Shown: positions 47,642-60,240 of the stretch, piece by piece
Layout: each line of letters opens with the position of its first letter
How positions within the stretch are numbered: the stretch's first letter is position 1
Assembly (NCBI GenBank): GCA_022661535.1
Contig: JAKULF010000010.1
Coordinates: 2,604,001 to 2,668,000, forward strand
Source: Eutypa lata
Taxonomy: Eukaryota > Ascomycota > Sordariomycetes > Xylariales > Diatrypaceae
DNA length: 64,000 bases
Direction: 5' to 3'
Notes under the pieces: model-generated
Database searches by the model: none
What the model was told of the DNA's origin: nothing
What the model saw: only the letters and a program-made list of their open reading frames with translations
Position numbers and translations under genes: made by a program

Positions 47642-50068
47642 TATTTGTAGCGTTTCAACTGTTTTTCACACATCTTTTCTAAAAAGCTGGATAATACGGC
47701 TTGGCACCTCGATGGCCTGTTGATTATACCCGTGACCTAGGCCCGGCGTTCATGTTTGGGATACTTTCTGGGAAGAGCGGTTATGAGCAGGAATAGGAAG
47801 GGCTGGTCGACCACCAGTCCTGCGTCTTCTTTGTTGGATGGAGAAGGCATTTCATGTACATAACACATATGTGTAGCCATCTAATCGAGCCCTGGAACCG
47901 GGACGAACAAAAGCATTGAAGATCCAGCCTAGCCAGTTTACTTGGGCTTGTGTGTTCCTTGTTCCGCGTATTGAAGCATTATTTTCATGGATTTTATACA
48001 ATCGCATGATATCATTCCACATCAGGAACTCCATCAAGACTGTTCATGGCAAGATCACTGGGTAAGTTCTAGACACGGATTAATAAAGATGGCGACATAT
48101 ATCCAAATGCGTACCCATTGTTCTATGCAGTCTCGATGTCCTAACTCGCACGCGCTCCAATGACGGCATTGTTGACTGCAGCTGGACCCTTTTATGTCAA
48201 GATGGAGGTCTGTGCTGCCATACATAGACGCTGTCTTTCTCTTAGATATGTAGCTGGATTCGGAGACTTTCGCTGGAGCAATTGCGCGGCTATACAACTC
48301 CTGAGGCAGACCTGAAACACTCTCGGGATGCCTCGCCAGCTCCGCCGATCGGTCAGTCAACGATCCGGACTCATGCTTCGGACGCACGCATTTCTGCCTA
48401 ACATGACGAATTAACTGGCTTGGATATTGGTAAGTTGAGTAGGTTGATGTGGACAAGTAATTCCTGGGAACTGGATGTTATTGTGCTGAACTGATCAGTT
48501 TACGCGTATAGTTCTTTGGTTTTACTCTTTATCGTTCATTACCTGGGCCTAATCGCCGGGGCTCGGCGGCTAGTTTTTCGTACCGGCATCCGGATATTTT
48601 ACTAGGTAGTAGGGGCAAGAAAGAAACAAGTTTGCACATTGCGTGTCACATAACTAGGTATACTGAATAATAGTGTCGCAGTTGATACAACGGTCTCTCT
48701 TCCTGTCTACTATCTATCTCTGGGCGGCCTCACGCATCTGCTTCTCACGCAACGCAACGCAACCACGCCTTCAAGGATCGCCTGATTAAGGCACACGCTA
48801 TTATGCCCGTGCTCAACATGACTCGGGGTAACTTGGCACATCACTTTGTTGCCGGGGTTTAGGTTCTTATGATGCCTAACCCCAATATCCAAGATAGTGG
48901 CAATCACTAGTTAACTTACCGTCCGTCGCTACAGAACTCGCAAAGTCACGTTCACCCACATCCTCTGGTTTAGTTCTATAGCAGCAATATCACCGTTTAA
49001 AGAAATGTCTCAACAACCCCTTGCGTAGCTAAAGGCTTAACGATATTCCCAAGATAGCATTCATGGAGTTCCTTGTCTAATCTAGTTTCGTATATCTTAA
49101 GTTGATGAAATATTAGGACACAAGACACGCTAGCTTACCGAGCATCGCTACAGTTGGGCTGCTGCGGCGAATGTGTAGAGCTTTCTATAGTTACCATGAC
49201 TTCCTTTGAACCTATACTGGCCAATAAGAACAAGATCTCATGACGGTAGGATTCTTACCGTGTTAAACGCCCTTACGTCTTAACCACACCTCGTTGGTTT
49301 GCTTCTTGAGGCAAAATTCTTTGGCTGTGAAATGTGAAGTATGGCATCGCCCCATTCTTTACGCTGTATAGCCTCAAGCCGGGTAGTTACATTTCATACC
49401 AAAAATAAGTGTGTTGGGAGATAACAGCCATAATCTTTAAATAAAACCTGCCTTTGTCAAAATTGTTGAATGCGCGTTTAAGATACACATAACCTGGAAC
49501 TACTCACAATGGTATATAGTATAACCTTAAAACTTAACTACTTTTATATTGAAGATAACTACCAGCATCAACACAAGCTAGCCAACCCAGAGCTCTATAG
49601 TCTAAGATGCATCCATCTTAGGTCCTGACAGTTCTTCGTTAGCGTCAGCGCTCAGCCCCTTACCGTCAAACCAGCGAATAGCAAGCTGCTTCACGTCTGA
49701 ACTATCAAAGGCCGATTGGTAATCCCCGGGTCCATCAGCCCACACTTTACCGCACTTGAATGGCTGAGACGGATTTGGCTCCTAAGCACGACCCCCAAAC
49801 CCAACTAAACGGGGTTTCGCTTTCTACCTAAAGCTAAAGGCAACCCCCCGCGATATCAACTAGCAAAAGTGCCACTGCCCTACGTACTGGCACTCCTTTT
49901 CCCCACTATACAACAACAATTATTCGACTTTACTTTCTCTCGACGTAATAAATCCTCCTACATATCTCTTCCCCCCTCCTATAATATCGACAACCGAACA
50001 ACCGAAACAAATATACAAATATAGCGAATAACGATTACTACCTCTTAAGATAAATAAACACGATACCG
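47642..50068. other. 2.4-kb intergenic region
   Basis: No gene is supported. Short open frames lack ATG starts or recognisable domains. The last 200 bases before 50069 are rich in A/C and pyrimidines, fitting a promoter and leader for the Zn2Cys6 gene. Confidence 0.55.
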
Positions 50069-53000
50069 ATGATGGATCGCATTAGAGTCGATCCTGGTGG
50101 TTTCCAGGTCCCCGGAATGCCCCCGCCGCCACAACTGATGAACCAACCGCCGCAAATATTTGGTCATTACGGTCACGATGGCATGCCCGTACTGCCACCG
50201 GATATCGCGGCCCAGATTGGGTTTGATCCCACTTCATTGTTAGATGATCCGAACGAGGCCAAGAGGAGGAGAATTGCAAGAGTGAGCTAGGAAACCACCT
50301 GTCTATCTATATACGGCTTTGTAAGCCGATCTTAAAGGACCAAGAACTGATCGCGTCGTAGGCTTGCGATATGTGCCGAAAAAAGAAGGTAAATACTTGA
50401 CAACGCTCTCCCTCCTCGTTTTATGTGGTTCTATATGAAGAGTACACCTTTCTGTAGTTTCTCTTGGGACATCGACGTCAGGTCGCATTGGTGTTGAAAT
50501 TGTTACACAACATGTTGACCGGCTGCTAATCCCGAACGTCGAGCAGATCAAGTGCGATGGGAAACTCCCAGCCTGTACGCATTGCATCAATTATAAGACG
50601 GATTGTGTCTTCACACAAGTTGAGAAAAAGAGAAGCCCTCCTAAAGGGTATGTTATTCGGGCTAGTCGCTCGGCTTCTTATCTTCCCCCAAGACGTTGAC
50701 TAATAAACCATATATAGAGCGAAGTACATAGAAGGTCTCGAGAACCGTCTAATGCGCATGGAAAGCTTGCTTAGATTATCCGGTATGCGACTATCGTCTT
50801 CTACTGTGTCGGGTCACGCTGTGTGTCCAGAGATCATCTGGAGATCACGGCACACCCTTCTTTGTATACATTGACTAACAAGTTTGACAAAGGTCTCCTC
50901 GGAGATGACGATGTGGACACTGACCTTGCTACGTTGGAGAAAAAGCTATCAGAAAAAATTCATTCAAGGCAAACTTCACAAGTTCCTTCCAATCCCACCT
51001 CACCGTCACAAGCGACGCTCGATGGCATTGAATCAACCCCGCAGAGCTCCCTGACTTCCCCTGAACCGACAAGAGATCGGGACTCTAGGCGAGACTCTAT
51101 GCAACCAGATAAGGAGCCTGAAGAAGAAGTCGAGGCCTTGTCAGAAATGATGTGCTCCCTAGTTACGACCCACAATGGAGAAACAAGATATATAGGTATG
51201 ACAAATTATCCTTGATAATGCAATACCTATTGACCATTATATTCAAGGCTCGTCATCGGGTTTCTCCATTTTCTCTCCCAAGGGTATTGAATGGGTCAAT
51301 CAGAAAACCGGAGATAGTTCTTTCGAGAAGATGATCTCGGATGTGTCCATCGACGACCATAAGTGGACCAACTGGAAACCAGAAGTGTTCGGCGATCTGT
51401 TCCACCGTCCAATCTTTCGACCTCTGCCCTCCAAAGTGGAGGCATTGTCCTTGCTGAAGGATTACTTCGATAATTTCAACTGTATGTTCCCGCTGTTTCA
51501 CCAGCCCACCTTTATGCACCTGGTTGAGAGACAGTACTCGTCCGACCCGTATCAAGGTTCTGGTTGGTGGGCAAGTCTGAACTGTGTACTGGCTATTGCC
51601 TACCGTCTACGGGTTATGAGCAACCTTGTGCCCCAAGAAGAAGATGACAAGGCGTGGGCGCATGTGAAGAACGCTCTCGGCGTCTTTTCTGAACTGACCA
51701 TGCGCAACACCGACCTCCTAAGTGTGCAAGCCTTGCTAGCTATATCACTCTTTATGCAGGGAACCCCGAATCCTCAACCGTCTTTTGTTCTTATTGCGGC
51801 TGCCATAAGATTATCTCACAGCATTGGCCTCCACAAGCGCGGAACTGGATTTAATCTGAATCCTATCGAAATCGAACAGCGAAAACGGGTATTCTGGATC
51901 GCATATATGCTAGACAAGGACCTGTGTTTGCGTTCTGGTCGACCTCCTGCACAGGATGACGATGATATGAATGTTGATCTCCCAGATCCCGACCCCGCCG
52001 ACAATATCGGTAACATTCCGCTCGCTGACGGGAAAGGTAAAATGAACCTATTCCGCGCGATGTGTGAGTTGACGACCATCGAGAGTCGGCTTTACCGCAA
52101 CCTCTATTCGACAAAGGCCACTAAACGATCAGATGGCGAGCGTCTGCAAATAATAGGCGAACTCGACAAGGATCTAGAGGACTGGAAGGATAGGATACCC
52201 ATCGACTTTCGCCCAGAACACGAGATCAAGGCCTCACATACGCCCCTGATTATCCATATTGTCATGTTACACTTGTCATATTACAATGCGTTGATAACTA
52301 TACATCGTATGTCTGTTCACCACGGATACTGGACGAGTCGATTATCGAATTATGCGATACAAGGGCTAAACACCAGGCCCCTCAACCCAAGAGTATTCTC
52401 TTCAGCAGCGTTGTGCGCCTCAGCCGCAAGGGCGACTATATCTCTGCTCAAATACATTCCACAGGGAGATTTCTCATGCGTGTGGTAAGAATTCATGCTT
52501 TCAAGGGATGCGGTATTTGATACTAATGAGTGTAGGATGATCCTTTATTTCCCGGTTACCGCTCTCGTAACATTGTTCGGCAACATCTTGCAGAACCCAC
52601 TAGATGCGCGAGCCAAATCCGATACTAGACTAATGAATCTAGTGGTGACATTCCTCTCCACCCTCGGGGAGGAAGCGGAGACCGGTGGTATCCGTCGTAT
52701 GCTTACTGTGTGCTCCGAGTTCGAGCATATTGCCAGAGTCGTCATCGATAAAGCGGAGAAAGAATCTTCCTCGAAAAGGAAGAGGAAGGGACACGAAACC
52801 CCGAAGTCGCTCGACGTCGCCGCCTCGCAGATCCTCGCTCCAGGAGCGACCCCGACCTACGACAACTCGATGGGCTCGCAGCTATCCCCGAAGTTCCACG
52901 GGGAGAAGAACAGGCAGCAGCACAATAACAGCAGTTCGAAGCACAGCAGCCCCATGCCCTCGACGGCCACGGCGACTCCGGAAGCTACCACATCTCAGTC

Positions 53001-53262
53001 GGGCGAGAGCAACGGCGGTGGCTGGCCCCCGGAGTTCTCGAACACCAACATGTCGGATTTCGGCTCCTTCTCCGAGCTCACGGGCTTCGGCCAGCCGATC
53101 CAGACCCCGCCCATGGTCGCCAACGGGAACCACATGTTCCAGCCGCTGCTGCCGCAGGACGTCTGGCAGCTCCCCATGACGCTCGACTACGACTGGGCCG
53201 AGACGCTGGGCGCCGCCTATCCCGGGTTCGAGAACGGGTCGACGATGCAGACCGACGATTGA
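50069..53262 (+). CDS. Zn(II)2Cys6 transcription factor with fungal-specific regulatory domain
   Basis: Seven exons: 50069-50281, 50362-50388, 50547-50647, 50718-50782, 50893-51195, 51248-52484 and 52536-53262, giving 890 aa, all GT-AG and in frame. The zinc cluster is C-x2-C-x6-C-x6-C-x2-C-x6-C at residues 73-100 ([20 protein letters not shown], then HCINYKTDC). It is built from exons 1 to 3, exon 2 being only 27 nt. A short coiled-coil dimerisation segment follows ([20 protein letters not shown]). The fungal_trans regulatory domain covers roughly residues 275-560 and includes [28 protein letters not shown] and [20 protein letters not shown]. The C-terminal about 150 residues are disordered and may hold activation function. 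The target pathway cannot be told from sequence. Confidence 0.93.
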
Positions 53263-54819
53263 GACTGAGGACAGGGTTTGTTCGGTTTCCTTTCATCAGC
53301 TCCATCGAGTTTTGACTTGTTCTTGTTCGGGGTGGGTACTACTTGGAAGCTGATGGGGGCTGTACAAATTTTTGGGGACGGGCCGGAAAGGGGATAGATA
53401 GATAGGGGCTGTGGGATATTGTGAACTGTGTCTGGTATTGATGAGAAAAGAATCCTATGTCCATATGATATTTCACGGCCGGTCTTGTTATGAGCGAATG
53501 CTTTTTTTCTTTCTTTTTCATCTTGGTCGAGAGAACGGAATGGACGAAAGGACGGATGGGATGGGCTGGCTACCTAATATAAGATCTGAAAGGGAGGGAG
53601 GGAGGGGAGGGCGCCAAAGTATTTCCTTTTCTTTTCATTTTGTTTTCTTTTAGGGGGAAGGTGGAGAAGGAGGAGGCGTAATGAGCTAGCTGGTTGAGTG
53701 TTTTCCGAGGGGATTGATTTACTGACATCGAGGGGTCTGTCTTAGTGTCATCTTGTTGTTGCATTATTAGTAGTAGTATCATATGTTTGCTCAATGTATA
53801 AATATTGTCTCTTAAGAGGCGTTGGCTCATGTATAAGTAATCAGCGAAATCGAAGTGAGGCAAAGACAACAAGGATATTCGAGTATGCTAGCCGGTTGTG
53901 ATAGAATATACTGAACCCCTTTCATGATATACTATATCCGAATTGCCTTTCTACCACGTTAACGCCCGAAATCACTGTATTCGTGGCTAGCATAGTACCA
54001 TAAGTGAGCGTGGGTTTATGTTGTAGGTTGTCGGGCCGATTCGTTCTAATCAGCTCGCAATATACAAGACTATTAATCTCTAAGAGAATTGCTATTTGCA
54101 CAATGGATAGTCATTTCAACTGCCACCGCCTACTACCTAGTTACTACCACCACTGCCTGCCACCTCTGCCACCCCCCTGTAAATTAACTGTCGCCATCAC
54201 CTAGCTGCCACGTAAGGGTATTATCTCCTGCATATAGCGGTTAAAACTAACAGCTATGGCAGGTAAGTAGCACGTAGCTGCATATATTACTCACTGCGCA
54301 AGTAGATTTAAATACATTGCACAAATAGCAATTCCCATCTCTAATACCAAGTCCAGGTCTTATAGTTCATCAACTCAATTGATCAGCGAACAGGTCTTAC
54401 GATTTTTCTAATCACGGTTTATGTTCTAATGAACGGACGAATGTATATAAATATTAAATTAATATATAATCCAGTAAAGGACGTAACGCAGCCGCTATTA
54501 TGGCGAGGTTTAAGAAATACTCGTGAAGCATTTTATTGTAGGGTGGAGTACATTCACCACCAATCGATCAGATAGGAGGAAACCAATAGCTAGGTATCCA
54601 TGAATTTCCTCTAATGTCCATTGGCGAGGCATTCCCCAAGGCGTCCTGCAATGGGGTGGCAGTGCTCCAAACAGCCTGCAGTAGTAGGCTACATAAATGA
54701 AGCAGGAAATCATATTCCTAGCCGTAAGTTTCGTTCCCTCCCAGCTTCTTTAGAAGGAGAAAGCAAAGTAATTACTGCGCTCCGTTTTCACATTGTTGTT
54801 GTTAGTCCGTAACTTCAGG
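53263..54819. other. intergenic region
   Basis: 1.56 kb containing the 3' flank of the Zn2Cys6 gene (T-rich) and AT-rich DNA. No gene, RNA or transposon end was found. Confidence 0.55.
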
Positions 54820-56673
54820 ATGGATCCGTTGTCCATCATCGCGAGTATTGCGGGCATCTCGCAAGCGGGCGCCTCGTTGTCGCGAGAAATATATAACCTA
54901 ATCTCGTCAGTACGAGGTGCGCCAAAGGAAATATCCGATATCGCGCGGGGTATCTCGGACCTCTCCATTATACTGCGTGAGTTAAGAAATGTCCTAAAAG
55001 AGGGCCGCGATGTCTACAGTCGTAAGCTCTTACGGCGCGTGGGCTCATCCGGAAGGCGCATCGGCAAGATACACCTGCAGATCAATCAGCTTTTAGCTAT
55101 TAGGAACGGCATCGCGCAGCTCAAGTGGTTCTTCCGGAAGTCCAAGGTGACGCAGCTTCTCTACCAAATTGAAAGCCACAAGTCGGGCATCAACATCATT
55201 TTGCACACGATGGTACTAGGAGCCCAGCTGAAGCAACTTTCCAAGTGAGTGATATCCCGGGAAGGTGGCTATGGCCATAGTTAATTGTTCCTTAGCAGGA
55301 GAAGCCAATATAGGCTTGATTTTACCAACGACGTCAATGACAACCACGACGATGATGCTGACATAGCCCTTACACGACACCAGGCAGAAAATATGGTACA
55401 AAATTCTTACTACTCGCTCCAGTCTCTTGTAGCGGTAGGACAGACGGCACCACAAATTCCGGTTGACGATGATAACAAACATGAAGATGAAAGCGACGGG
55501 GAAGTATCTAATAATCGAGTCGAGGTCCGAAATGAGCAGTCAGACGATACAGCCGTTTGGTTATACGACTTAGTATTCTCCACTGCTATTGAGGCGTGTG
55601 ATGATGCAGGGCTCATAAAGCCTGTCGACTCATCCAGTCATGGAGGGATATCCTATAAGCAAGAACCTAAAGGGCCAAATGAGATATCGGAATCGAACTC
55701 TGATCCAAGCGTAGTGGCTTTTCACAAGAACACAGGAAGTGAACTGTTACAAGTCATATCACAACGATCACCGCCAGTTGCGTCCGTAGTGAACGAGCTT
55801 CTCTCCGAGTGGACAACACTGACAGAGGATGAGATTGAGGGCAACGAGGGAAAAGAGAAGGGGAAAGAGAAGAGGAAAGAAAATGAGGACAATGATATGG
55901 CGAAGATAAAACGAAACGAGTCCTCCATTGATAAGGGTGTGCAGATGGTTCCACTAACATGTGCCGTGGGAAGGAAAAATTTTGTTTACCCTTCCATCTC
56001 ATCCAGAAGTGGTCCGTAAGTGATGCTACCCGTTGAGCTACACATTTACCATGGTAGTGGAAACTATTCCACTAACAGGTGATTATTCTAGGGATTAACG
56101 GAACTTATCAATGAAATGTACTTGAACGTAGACATGATCTCGCCGTTGGTGCGGGCAGGCTGCTACGATATTATCGGGTCGGAGGGGCAAGTTATCCTTC
56201 CTTCGCTATGGGAATACTCGATCCACCCGAAAGAGTCTCTCACGATGGCTATGTGGTCGCTGGAGGAACGATTGCCAGAGCAATCCAGGCCTCAGGCACA
56301 ACCTCAAAACATTGCCTCCTATCCCCAGAATTCCATGGTACCAGAGTCACAGCTCCCCTTGAATAGGCCTTCGATGTCACCAAATGGAGCTGGAGCCCAG
56401 ATCCGTTCACTTAATTCGGACTTATTGGATACCTCACCTTCCTCTCTAGCAACTACCCTACCTAGAGCTTACACCCCGCGACCTTCTTTAGCTAAGAATC
56501 CAGTAAAGTCAGACAACCCGGTTCAGATCCATACGTCGCAAGAGAACAGATACTCTACCAATGACCCTAGCACTTCAACTCATAGTACTCGGATTCCAGA
56601 AGAGCAGGCATTGCATAGTAAGAAGAAGGGAGAGCGCCGTGGGGTTCGCGAGGCGCCCGAGAAGGGAAAGTGA
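54820..56673 (+). CDS. fungal N-terminal-domain plus ubiquitin-like-domain protein, frame broken at exon 3
   Basis: Proposed exons are 54820-55244, 55296-56015 and 56092-56673. The start MDPLSIIASIAGISQAGASL is the N-terminal helical domain common in fungal STAND/NLR-like and related proteins. A Glu/Asp/Lys-rich disordered region follows. Near 55950 begins VPLTCAVGRKNFVYP, continued in exon 3 by GLTELINEMYLNVDMISPLV and GCYDIIGSEGQVILPSLWE. Together these read as a fungal ubiquitin-like (ULD_2-type) domain. The only good donor (GTAAGT at 56016) and acceptor (CTAG ending at 56091) leave the frame one base short, so the spliced message would stop at once after 383 residues. The intron is therefore either mis-modelled or the gene carries a one-base lesion or sequence error. 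Intron 1 ends in tandem acceptors TAG-CAG; both (exon from 55296 or 55299) keep frame. Confidence 0.6.
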
Positions 56674-57343
56674 GGGATTAATCGCATATGAAAGGAGGTG
56701 GAGAAGAAATATATGAACAATGCTCTATAGGTTCTGCTTACTGGATGTCTAAGAATCCTTTTTTTGGGGGGCGGGGGCGGGCATGTTATTTCTAGGTGTT
56801 TATATATCAAGATCGTGGAAGTTCACCTCCCAGAGTGGTCCCTATGCTCACCCACTAGCTTCAGGGAGCTATATACATACTCGTATAAGGTCAAACAAGT
56901 GTGGACAATAGTACAGTGATGCCTGCAATATAGTGGATATAACTACTATATCTATGCAAGAAGAAAACAGAAAAAAGAAAGAGCGTGTCAATCCTTTTAC
57001 TATTAGTCTTTTTACTCGTGGCATCCTCTTTATGATGTTGTCTTGAAAAAGCAACTACGTAGCTACGCTAATCATTCACTCTTAGCCACACCTAGGCACG
57101 ATGCGAATTTTACAAATATGCATGCTAGTGTACTTATACATGTATGTCTCTTCTGTTTTATAATTTTACATACTCAAACGGAAATTCCAACCGACATACT
57201 CCTATAGCAACCGCATGTAGAAAGGCAATGCGCTATATCTTTCCAGCAACATTGCGAATTTGGCTATGTCGAGGCAAGCCAATGCCTTTACTGACTTGAA
57301 AGATCATATTAGTCTTCTCCGGCATCTCTTAGTATTAAGGATG
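56674..57343. other. 3' intergenic region between convergent genes
   Basis: 670 bp between two convergent genes. It is AT-rich, with a G-rich run near 56764-56780. No gene is seen. Confidence 0.55.
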
Positions 57344-59044
57344 CTAAAGGAAACCTAGCGGCAATGACGCCACCTCTTGTAGACTCGCCCAATCTCCTTT
57401 AGGGGAAAGCGGTTGATCATCGACCTTGTACGCGTGGACTTCGCCCTTGACAGTGTCGACGCCGAAATCGACAATGGATTGGCCAAGACTGTCCCTTTTG
57501 AATTCCACCCAGCCCCGTCGTTCCTCGGTACGTCCTTCCTTGTCGCGTAGCCAGCAGCCCTTCAGTTTCATCTCGATTCCCCGCCAGCGCATGTGATACC
57601 TCGAGCAGGCTGCCGGGATCTCTCCTCCATTAAACTCTCGAGAATGCTGTAGTGCTCCGTAATCTTCTACGTCCTGTCTCTTCCTCTTCATACCGAGACG
57701 GTATCCCACTTGGAAGGCGTGGAACATGCTCATATCATCCCCTACACCCGCAGCGCGGAAAGCATCGCACTCCTCGGCGTGATCTGAGAGGGTCTCCATG
57801 CTTTTCGACAACAGCATGACGCCCTGACCCATGGGTTGGATATCGAAAGTTGCCTCGTACACTCCCGGAGTTGACGTCGATCTAATATCAACCCACTTCC
57901 GGCTTTGAGAGTAAAACGATAACAGGAAGTCGTGGTCGGTAACATCGACGATGTAAGAGCCCTCAATGCCAACCTTTCTGCCTGGGTTTCTCATATACGC
58001 ATGATGCTGTTTCAGACGGTCTCTCAGGATAGTGAGTCGTCTGTCCTCGTGCTCCTCCCCCTTCTCCTGCTGCTTCTCCTTGCGCCGTTTCGCGAGATCG
58101 GCATGGTACTTCCTCTGGATCTTGCGTCTGGCCTCCAGATTGATCCTGGCGACGTCCATGTATCGATCACAGGCATTTCTGACCAGAAGCTCATCCCATC
58201 CGATCCAGAGCATCTTGTGATAATCTCTGCCGACGTTCCTGGATTTAAGGCCTGGGACGCGACTGACCGCCTCAAGAACTACGTCGAAATTGACGCCCAT
58301 GAATGGAACTGGCTCCAGTAAAGTATCCCGGCTTCCGAAGTAAACTTCCATAAACATGTCGGCATCATAGTTAAGCTTCTCTTCAAGTGTGGCCACTGTA
58401 ACACCTGGAGTTAGCATTACTTCTTTATGATTATTTTTAGTCGTGGCATGAGAGTTGTCCGATAGACCTTTTCCCCGAATATGTCCCTTTAGGTAGGTAA
58501 CTTCGAGCACCAGACCTAACCACAAAGGAAAGAAAATAACATCAGGAATTACTTACGATCGTGGAACTCCTGTTGATGGCGGCCTGTCTTAATAGATTCC
58601 TCGTATTCCAGACATTGCTTTTCTCATTTAGCCTTTGCCCCTTGAAAGGGGTTCATGTGAAAAGCATGAGAGTACGACATGCCGAACTGTCAAAAACGCA
58701 TTAATACACCATTTGATTTTATTTTTTTCGTGGGCATATATCATACTCACATCCGGTCTCAATGCTCGATCTCGAAGTCGTTTCAAGCACTCGTCCTTAG
58801 TTAAGGAAGTTGGGTTGTCACCGCCATGAAGGTCCAATTGGGCTTTAAGCCAAGGCAGCTTCACGATGTTCGCATGATCGACTTTCCATTTCGCTAAATC
58901 GGATGGTGATACGCCTTCTGGTTCAAATAGCAGCCGAATTACTTCCGCCGGCTCTGCTCTCGGGATGCCTCTTACCTTGAGCTCACCGTCGTAATCGTAG
59001 GAGTAAAACCGGATCGGCACCGGCTTGACCGCGAGGGAGTCCAT
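57344..59044 (-). CDS. uncharacterised fungal protein, interrupted by an in-frame TGA
   Basis: Exons read 59044-58751, 58686-58557 and 58515-57344, 532 codons in total. All three junctions are GT-AG and in frame. The start MDSLAVKPVPIRFYSYDYDG is the first ATG. Exon 2 reads FGMSYSHAFHMNPFQGAKAK, then TGA (bases 58626-58624), then EKQCLEYEESIKTGRHQQEF in the same frame. A poor acceptor within exon 2 (exon from 58617) would skip the TGA and keep frame, but it lacks a pyrimidine tract and would remove a well-formed segment. Exon 3 is a clean 390-codon frame with a Lys/Glu-rich helix (RRKIQRKYHADLAKRRKEK) and a mixed alpha/beta C-terminal half. I do not recognise a named domain. It is either a recent pseudogene, a sequence error, or a gene using alternative splicing. 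Confidence 0.62.
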
Positions 59045-59639
59045 TTTCTTGGGCTCCTTGCACTAGTCGATGCACTTGTAGAACCGTGGTACGTGGGATC
59101 TGAGAAAAAAGATTTTGTTTTGTTTTCCCTTTGGTTGTTGGGTTCAGGTTGCAGGTTGCAGGTAAGAGAAGATAAAGTAAACAAGACGTTGCTTGGAGGT
59201 TCGCGTTATTAAACCTACGTAAACGCTACATGTAATCAGGCATTTCTCTGAGGCATCAAGGTTAACATTAAGCATGTACTGTACTGTACTGTACGTGTGT
59301 ATGTACATACATAGCTACTTATAGTCCCCCATGTCTACTCAAAAGGGTGGACACAACTTTCACTATTGTTCTACCTACTGTCTGTGTCTGGTCTTCTAGC
59401 AACATCCATCACTTAGCATGAGCATTGCGCTGAATGGTATCCAAGTTGCCTGACTGACTCGTCGCTTAAAAAAACAGCCGTTTCTCACCTTGCCATCCCA
59501 AAAGCTCTCTAACAACAGGTACCTATCTTGCTCCACTATGCGACCGGCATTTAGCATTATCCATCTACCATCATGATGCGACAGTAGTCGGTGATAGTAG
59601 GTCGCCTGTGAGCTATCGTGTTGTAATAACAGCAGTATT

Positions 59640-60240
59640 GGCAGCAGTAACGCGGGCCCTCAGGCCAGCTTGGATGGCGCTTTCCACGATATGGTCGATA
59701 GTTGCCGTGGTTTCGCCAAGTATTAAATAGTTAGGATGTAGGGCTACCGGAGCTGCCTGCGAGCCACATACACACACAGCAGCTAGCGCTAGCCGTGCGA
59801 GAAGTCAACTGCCTACCGCCTGGTTAATGTCCAGCTCTAGCTCCATATCCCGATGAGGGACATAATGCTGCATGGAGCACAATACCTACGGCTCCTGCGG
59901 AACTACGGCGACGGCGGTGCCGGGTAGTCGGGTCAGAGTCACAGCCGCGATGTCGATGCCATCTCCCTATCTCGATATGACCTTCGTCGGTCTCTTAGGT
60001 AGGCAGCTAGCACCCGGAGGAATCTGAAGGCTAGCGTGCTCTTGCCGACACTTACGCGCACCAGTAGGTACCCCTATCCGCTTGCCGGGCCTGGCTTGAA
60101 AGTTGATGCCTTTCAGAGCGGGATCGGTGGGATGCGTACCGGGCACTATAGTAGTAGAAGCGGACGCCTTTCCGTCTCGGCCAATCACGTGGTATTTGGT
60201 GCACGATATGCTTTGCTGTCACTTCCTCTGCTAGCATTTG
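59640..60240 (-). pseudogene. ABCC-type ABC transporter NBD2 relic
   Basis: Colinear fragments of the second nucleotide-binding domain of an MRP/ABCC transporter appear on the minus strand in different frames. They are PALKGINFQARPGKRIGV (about 60124-60070), VSVGKSTLAFRFLR with the Walker A GKST in a shifted frame (about 60050-60010), GIDIAAVTL (about 59960-59934), VAVVPQEP at the Q-loop (about 59915-59890), and LILGETTATIDH, a Walker B plus D-loop with the usual Asp changed to Gly (about 59726-59690), followed by ESAIQAGLRA. The ABC signature between Q-loop and Walker B is not recognisable. Several frameshifts and stops make it non-functional. No transmembrane part was found nearby, so it is a solitary domain remnant. 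Confidence 0.72.

Noticed and set aside
48055..48456. 133-codon minus-strand frame
   Set aside because: It lacks an ATG at its 5' end, has no recognisable domain and no splice partners.
35780..53262. Secondary-metabolite or other functional gene cluster
   Set aside because: Neighbouring genes are unrelated housekeeping or regulatory genes; no backbone synthase, P450 or tailoring enzymes occur beside the Zn2Cys6 regulator.
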